Shown here piece by piece: positions 60,536 to 64,000 of a stretch of DNA of 64,000 nt (positions within the stretch are counted from its first letter, which is position 1; every line of letters starts with the position of its first letter). This DNA comes from Bacillota bacterium (GTDB lineage Bacteria; Bacillota; Clostridia; Lachnospirales; Lachnospiraceae). The stretch spans positions 45,772 to 109,771 of the forward strand of contig JAEWIZ010000025.1 of the NCBI GenBank assembly GCA_023386815.1, in the 5' to 3' direction. A model generated the notes under the pieces. That model saw only the letters and a list, made by a program, of their open reading frames with translations. It did not search any database and was not told where the DNA came from. Position numbers and translations under genes: made by a program.

Positions 60536-61767
60536 TGGCAACAGAGACAATAAATTATGGACTAGTTAAGCCGGCCGGAAATGAGTATTACGATGTCGGT
60601 ATACAGAACGGTAACATGGATCGGATCGATGCAGCCTTGAAAGGAAATAAGGAGGCGATAGAAGAAGTTGGTTCGCAATTGGCAGCAACTACAAAAGCAG
60701 AAAAAGCCGGAGGAACTGCAACAGCAATAATCCTAACCAGTGTATCATTAGCCGAGGGAAGCATAAAGACGTTTATTGTTACCGCAAATAATAACGCAGC
60801 CGATACCAAAATTAACGGTAAGCCTTTGTATAAGCCAGGTACCACATCGGCACCTAAACTTACAGTTGGAAAGGCTGTAACCGTTTGGTATGACGCGGCG
60901 GGTGACTGTTTTTTCTTGAAAGCTAGTGGGGGCGGTGGCGGTACCGCACTAGCATCCGACGTAGTATCGCCAAAAACTATTGTTACAGAAGACGGAGAAG
61001 AGGTCGTCGGTACTATAGCAAACCGAGGGGGGTATACAGGAGCCACAGCGGTAAGTGTTGACGGTGGTACTGTTTACTTTAAGATTCCTAAAGGTGCTTA
61101 TCTCACAAATGCCGGTGAAGGTGGTGATGCGCCTATGGTATTCTTAACCGACTATGATTTACACCCTGCCAACTTCTTAAATACTGCTAATGTACTTGGT
61201 ATGCAAGGAGCAATACCAGTTACCACACCTACTATACTAGATAGGTGGCAAACAGAAAATGTTAATCCTGACGTTAATGCCGGTATGCTGTACTTTAGAA
61301 TACCTACAAGCGCATACATGAAAGATATTTCGTGGATACAATCACCACAAGGCGATCTTAAACCCGCAAATGTTATAGCTAATAAGACAATTTGTAATGT
61401 TGTAGGTACAGCTAAAAGGGTGTTAAGTGGTTCGGCAACATCATCAGCGGATACACTTACTTTTACTTATGTAAATACTGCAACACAAGCAATGCGTTAC
61501 TTACTTGTTAGTGGTTTAACATTTAGACCGACTAAAATAATTATTGAGCACATTCAATCAGCTGCCGCAGTTATGACAGTGGTCTATAGTTGGAATAGCA
61601 ATAAAGGAGCATACACTGTTAAGATTACTCAATGTGGTGAGAGTTATGGTAACGGTTCAAATTATCAATTTATAGAAGACGGTACAATTTGTTTTGTATC
61701 GAATACACAGTTTAGAATACCTTTCCCAATAGCAAGCGCGCCTTGCACGTGGACAGTGATAGAATAG
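60535..61767 (+). CDS. Tail fibre protein
   Basis: This about 410-residue protein has the fibre N-terminus (N-Y-G-L-V-K-P, N-G-N-M-D-R-I-D-A-A-L-K). A Gly-rich joint lies at about 140. Two related repeats follow around residues 165-230 and 240-295 (V-Y-F-K-I-P-K-G-A-Y / L-Y-F-R-I-P-T-S-A-Y, each then P-A-N). The distal domain should bind the host receptor. Confidence 0.85.
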   Translation: MATETINYGLVKPAGNEYYDVGIQNGNMDRIDAALKGNKEAIEEVGSQLAATTKAEKAGGTATAIILTSVSLAEGSIKTFIVTANNNAADTKINGKPLYKPGTTSAPKLTVGKAVTVWYDAAGDCFFLKASGGGGGTALASDVVSPKTIVTEDGEEVVGTIANRGGYTGATAVSVDGGTVYFKIPKGAYLTNAGEGGDAPMVFLTDYDLHPANFLNTANVLGMQGAIPVTTPTILDRWQTENVNPDVNAGMLYFRIPTSAYMKDISWIQSPQGDLKPANVIANKTICNVVGTAKRVLSGSATSSADTLTFTYVNTATQAMRYLLVSGLTFRPTKIIIEHIQSAAAVMTVVYSWNSNKGAYTVKITQCGESYGNGSNYQFIEDGTICFVSNTQFRIPFPIASAPCTWTVIE

Positions 61768-61776
61768 GAGGTTAAT

Positions 61777-62025
61777 TTGAAAACATTATTTATTTACGAT
61801 AACAACGGCAAGATATGGAATCAAATGTCTGGTGTTTATGAGGTGCCAAATGGATTACCTTATTTAGAGGTTGAAATACCAGTGGGTAAATATCCGGTAT
61901 CCGTAGATGTTTCAGGTGAAGAACACAAAGTAGTATATGCAGATTTCCCGAAGTCAGAAACGGCACTGCTCAAGGAACAAGTAGACATGTTAACGCTTGC
62001 TTTAGCGGAAATGATGGGGGTGTAA
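61777..62025 (+). CDS. Tail-fibre-associated small protein
   Basis: It starts with TTG 61777 behind TAGGAGG. The 82-residue protein has a beta-rich N-terminus and a helical C-terminus. Its position suggests a fibre assembly or accessory role, as in xkd loci. Confidence 0.65.
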   Translation: MKTLFIYDNNGKIWNQMSGVYEVPNGLPYLEVEIPVGKYPVSVDVSGEEHKVVYADFPKSETALLKEQVDMLTLALAEMMGV

Positions 62026-62028
62026 ATT

Positions 62029-62178
62029 ATGTCAGCATGGAAATTAAATATCTTTGTTAATGCTGTAAAAATCAGATATGCAGCCGGAGAGGGTACATAC
62101 GAGGAAATCATAGCTACATACCCCAAGTTGACCGAGGAGGAAAAAGCTGAGATATTAGAGGTATTAACGCATAAATAA
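62029..62178 (+). CDS. XkdX-family protein
   Basis: A 49-residue ORF (ATG 62029, TAA 62176-62178). It shows the XkdX pattern of an aromatic N-terminus, then Y-E-E-I-I-A-T-Y-P-K-L-T-E-E-E-K. It is the usual last gene of xkd tail modules. Confidence 0.75.
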   Translation: MSAWKLNIFVNAVKIRYAAGEGTYEEIIATYPKLTEEEKAEILEVLTHK

Positions 62179-62214
62179 TCACCTTTAATTAAAACAGAAT
62201 ATGTAATAATTTAG

Positions 62215-62242
62215 TAGACACCCCTATTTAAACTGGTATAAT
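62215..62242 (+). promoter_or_regulatory. Promoter of the 62.3 kb accessory gene
   Basis: TAGACA (62215-62220), 16 bases, perfect TATAAT (62237-62242). Confidence 0.65.
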
Positions 62243-62274
62243 ATGGTTTATTATATCTATATCCAGGAGGGAAA

Positions 62275-62796
62275 ATGAGTAATTATAATGATTTTGAAAA
62301 ATTGTGTAAACGCCTAGATAATAATCGTCGCGCGAAAGGAGATATGAATTATGTTAAACTTTACTTAGTGAATGATATTATAAAGAACAAAGATGATTTG
62401 CTAAAATTAAAAGCTGAATGTCAGGGTGGAGATTTTATAACATATGCCACATACTGCCTATCATTAGGTGCCATGATTATATCAATTTATAGTATTTTAA
62501 TTGATTATGCAAGTAATCACGGAACTGATTATGTTAAACTTGTTAGTAATTCGCACGGATTGCGAAGAATTGCAGCGTACATAGGTTCAGCTAATTTTAT
62601 GACATCTATATTAGTATTTCTTATCTTTATTTTTGCGGCAGGGTTAATGGTGATAATTCGTAAATATGCATATATCAATTATTGGAGAAAATATATTTTA
62701 GTCTATTTAGATGATATAGAGAAGAATTGGACAGAATATTTTACTAAGATTGAAAACTCCAAAACATGCCTTGAATGTAAAATTAAAGATATCTAA
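62275..62796 (+). CDS. Two-span membrane protein (accessory)
   Basis: ATG follows CCAGGAGGGAAA. The 173-residue protein has a charged cytosolic N-terminus and membrane spans at about 62-82 and 113-136, then a Trp/Tyr-rich amphipathic C-terminus with two Cys. The two-span layout resembles SLATT-type effectors and exclusion proteins, but I cannot assign a family. It has its own promoter and terminator between fibre and lysis genes, so it is probably a moron. Confidence 0.7.
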   Translation: MSNYNDFEKLCKRLDNNRRAKGDMNYVKLYLVNDIIKNKDDLLKLKAECQGGDFITYATYCLSLGAMIISIYSILIDYASNHGTDYVKLVSNSHGLRRIAAYIGSANFMTSILVFLIFIFAAGLMVIIRKYAYINYWRKYILVYLDDIEKNWTEYFTKIENSKTCLECKIKDI

Positions 62797-62824
62797 AAAA
62801 TGATGATTAAGAAACTTAATTACC

Positions 62825-62850
62825 AAGGAGCCTCAGGGCTCCTTTTATAA
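62825..62850 (+). terminator. Terminator after the 62.3 kb accessory gene
   Basis: AAGGAGCC (62825-62832), loop TCAG, GGCTCCTT (62837-62844), then TTATA. Confidence 0.82.
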
Positions 62851-62874
62851 TGCTAGGAAGGGCGGTAACTATGC

Positions 62875-63096
62875 ATGAGCGAAGCTGTAATCATTGCTCT
62901 TATAACATTGGGAGGTAGCGGAATTGGATCTCTGGGAGGGATCATTATATCCGGCCGACTCACTACATACCGGTTAGAACAGTTAGAGAAGAAAGTAGAT
63001 AAACATAATTCTGTGATCGAAAGGACATTTGTCCTCGAAGAACAGATGAAGGTAGCAAATCACCGCATTGCGGACTTAGAAGAAAAGGAGAAGTAA
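62875..63096 (+). CDS. XhlA-like lysis accessory membrane protein
   Basis: This 73-residue protein has one N-terminal membrane span (G-G-S-G-I-G-S-L-G-G-I-I-I) and a C-terminal coiled coil (L-E-Q-L-E-K-K-V-D-K-H). This is the layout of haemolysin XhlA-type holin partners. Confidence 0.8.
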   Translation: MSEAVIIALITLGGSGIGSLGGIIISGRLTTYRLEQLEKKVDKHNSVIERTFVLEEQMKVANHRIADLEEKEK

Positions 63097-63100
63097 TATT

Positions 63101-63292
63101 ATGAATAAACAATGGTTAAAAGCAGCTGGAACAAGAGCAATAAAGACGGTGGCGCAGACAGCGGTTGCCATGATCGGAACTGCAATGGTTATGCAGGAGG
63201 TAAATTGGATTATGGTTCTATCAGCTTCGATTTTGGCCGGGGTGTTATCGATCCTGACCTCAGTGGCAGGTCTTCCGGAAGTGGAGGGGTAG
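63101..63292 (+). CDS. Holin
   Basis: A 63-residue protein with two hydrophobic spans (about 15-32 and 36-56) and a basic N-terminus, similar to r1t-like holins (A-M-I-G-T-A-M-V, V-L-S-A-S-I-L-A-G-V-L-S-I-L-T-S). It lies between the accessory protein and the endolysin. Confidence 0.85.
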   Translation: MNKQWLKAAGTRAIKTVAQTAVAMIGTAMVMQEVNWIMVLSASILAGVLSILTSVAGLPEVEG

Positions 63293-63295
63293 GGA

Positions 63296-63889
63296 ATGGG
63301 AAATTTAACAGGAAATGGTCTTGTGGAATTCTGCAAGACCAAATTAGGAACCCCATATGTATACGGCGCGAAAGGCAGCTACGGAGCGCTGACACAGTCT
63401 CATCTTAACAGTCTTATCCAGGCTTACCAGGGGATTTTTACGAATATCTACATAACCAAGGCTAGGAGACTGGTCGGCAAGATCTGCACAGACTGCTCAG
63501 GTCTGCCAGCATGGTATACTGGTAAGATGTTGGGATCCTATCAACTGTACTCCACAGCTTACACCAGGATACCCGTAGCAAATTATAAGGACTTTGCAAA
63601 TGGAGTTATTGTATGGCGTAGTGGTCATGTTGGTGTATTCTGCTGGATCGGCGGTAAACCTCATGTCCTGGAAGCCAAGGGGATTGATTATGGCACAGTA
63701 TTGTCCGAATTTATCCAGACGAAATGGAAGTATGGGCTTACCCTTAAGTACCTAGCATATGACTACAGTACAAATCTATCTTCCAAGGCTACATGGAAGG
63801 GCAGTAACCCGCACAAGGAACCAACAGAGACCATTTATAAGGGGTGCACCAGCGAAGATGTTAAATGGGTACAGATAACGTATAATTAA
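63296..63889 (+). CDS. NlpC/P60-type endolysin, apparently truncated
   Basis: This 197-residue protein has catalytic Cys in I-C-T-D-C-S-G-L and His in S-G-H-V-G-V-F, a cell-wall peptidase of the NlpC/P60 type. The C-terminus begins a peptidoglycan-binding-like repeat (K-G-C-T-S-E-D-V-K-W-V-Q) and then stops after I-T-Y-N. The binding domain is missing. The sequence after about 63871 looks unrelated and leads into another gene. Confidence 0.85.
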   Translation: MGNLTGNGLVEFCKTKLGTPYVYGAKGSYGALTQSHLNSLIQAYQGIFTNIYITKARRLVGKICTDCSGLPAWYTGKMLGSYQLYSTAYTRIPVANYKDFANGVIVWRSGHVGVFCWIGGKPHVLEAKGIDYGTVLSEFIQTKWKYGLTLKYLAYDYSTNLSSKATWKGSNPHKEPTETIYKGCTSEDVKWVQITYN

Positions 63890-63985
63890 TTTCGCAAATT
63901 CAATTTAACAAAAAATGGACATGTTCCATAGCCGTTTGGTAAAATAAAGTTACCACACAAAATCTTCCAAAGGAGGCTATGAAAC

Positions 63986-64000
63986 ATGTCTGATAACATT
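63986..64000 (+). CDS. Start of an unidentified gene (partial)
   Basis: AAAGGAGG precedes two ATGs: 63979 (stops after four codons) and 63986, which reads M-S-D-N-I up to the window end. A TGGACA-18-TAAAAT promoter lies upstream (about 63915-63945). It may be a transposase gene of an element inserted in the endolysin, but five codons cannot show that. Confidence 0.4.

Larger units (their letters stand above)
22800..64000. mobile_element. PBSX/SPP1-like temperate myovirus prophage (left end and most of genome)
   Basis: The region holds an ordered phage genome: serine integrase, lysogeny switch, replication, late regulator, terminase, capsid, contractile tail, fibre, holin and endolysin. The right end is outside the window. 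Nearly all structural genes are intact, so it may be functional except for the truncated endolysin. Confidence 0.93.

Noticed and set aside
1..64000. CRISPR arrays and rRNA genes
   Set aside because: No evenly spaced repeats with unique spacers and no rRNA-like sequence seen; the 34.9 kb repeats are too close and degenerate for CRISPR.

Overview
The window looks like Firmicutes DNA, most likely a Lachnospiraceae or other clostridial chromosome. It is low GC, has strong AGGAGG ribosome-binding sites, type I gapA and B. subtilis PBSX/xkd-type phage genes. The family-level call is inferred from gene content and codon use, not from a database search.

Bases 1-1.3 kb hold the end of a VOC-fold gene, an HxlR regulator and an isochorismatase-type hydrolase. 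Bases 1.57-18.4 kb are one co-directional surface-polysaccharide locus. It has a UDP-HexNAc 6-dehydrogenase, an SDR reductase/epimerase, a PIG-L deacetylase, an initiating phosphoglycosyl transferase, WbqC, a PaaK-like AMP ligase, six glycosyltransferases, CapF (UDP-FucNAc branch), an EpsG-like polymerase and a Wzx flippase: a Wzx/Wzy-type assembly line. The last glycosyltransferase appears to begin with ATA. After a short peptide ORF and a GNAT gene come gapA (minus) and a divergent AraC regulator.

At about 22.8 kb a prophage interrupts a minus-strand feoB. Only the FeoB C-terminal half is left of the junction; the N-terminal half should lie beyond the right edge of the window. The phage runs from a large serine integrase (22.84 kb) to past 63.9 kb. 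Its order is integrase, predicted small RNA, ImmA/IrrE protease, CI, a symmetric operator/promoter switch, Cro, a LexA-like box, early genes (SSB, AbrB-like, Rad50-like ATPase, Sak4-like ATPase, DUF669, SF2 helicase, prim-pol/helicase), an iteron-rich likely origin at 34.87-35.14 kb, RusA, a decayed HNH gene and a late sigma-like regulator. These are followed by terminase, portal, MuF, scaffold, capsid, connectors, contractile tail (sheath, tube, frameshifted chaperone, tape measure, xkdP-xkdX), fibre, holin and an apparently truncated endolysin. It is a PBSX/SPP1-like myovirus.

The most interesting content is accessory DNA slotted at module junctions, most pieces with their own promoter and terminator: a membrane coiled-coil protein (37.5 kb); a secreted discoidin/FN3 protein and a tRNA-like element between duplicated terminator modules (39.6-41.05 kb); a Clp-fold SDH-type protease with a 56-residue partner (41.1-42.4 kb); an opposing unit of promoter, 20-aa peptide, long hairpin, 58-aa membrane protein and terminator just upstream of terS (43.13-42.50 kb); a glycine-rich membrane protein (48.4 kb); and a two-TM protein (62.2 kb). 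The MuF head protein carries a C-terminal RelA/SpoT-like domain and overlaps a small gene that may encode its immunity protein. The MuF pair and the SDH-protease cassette are my best candidates for undescribed systems.
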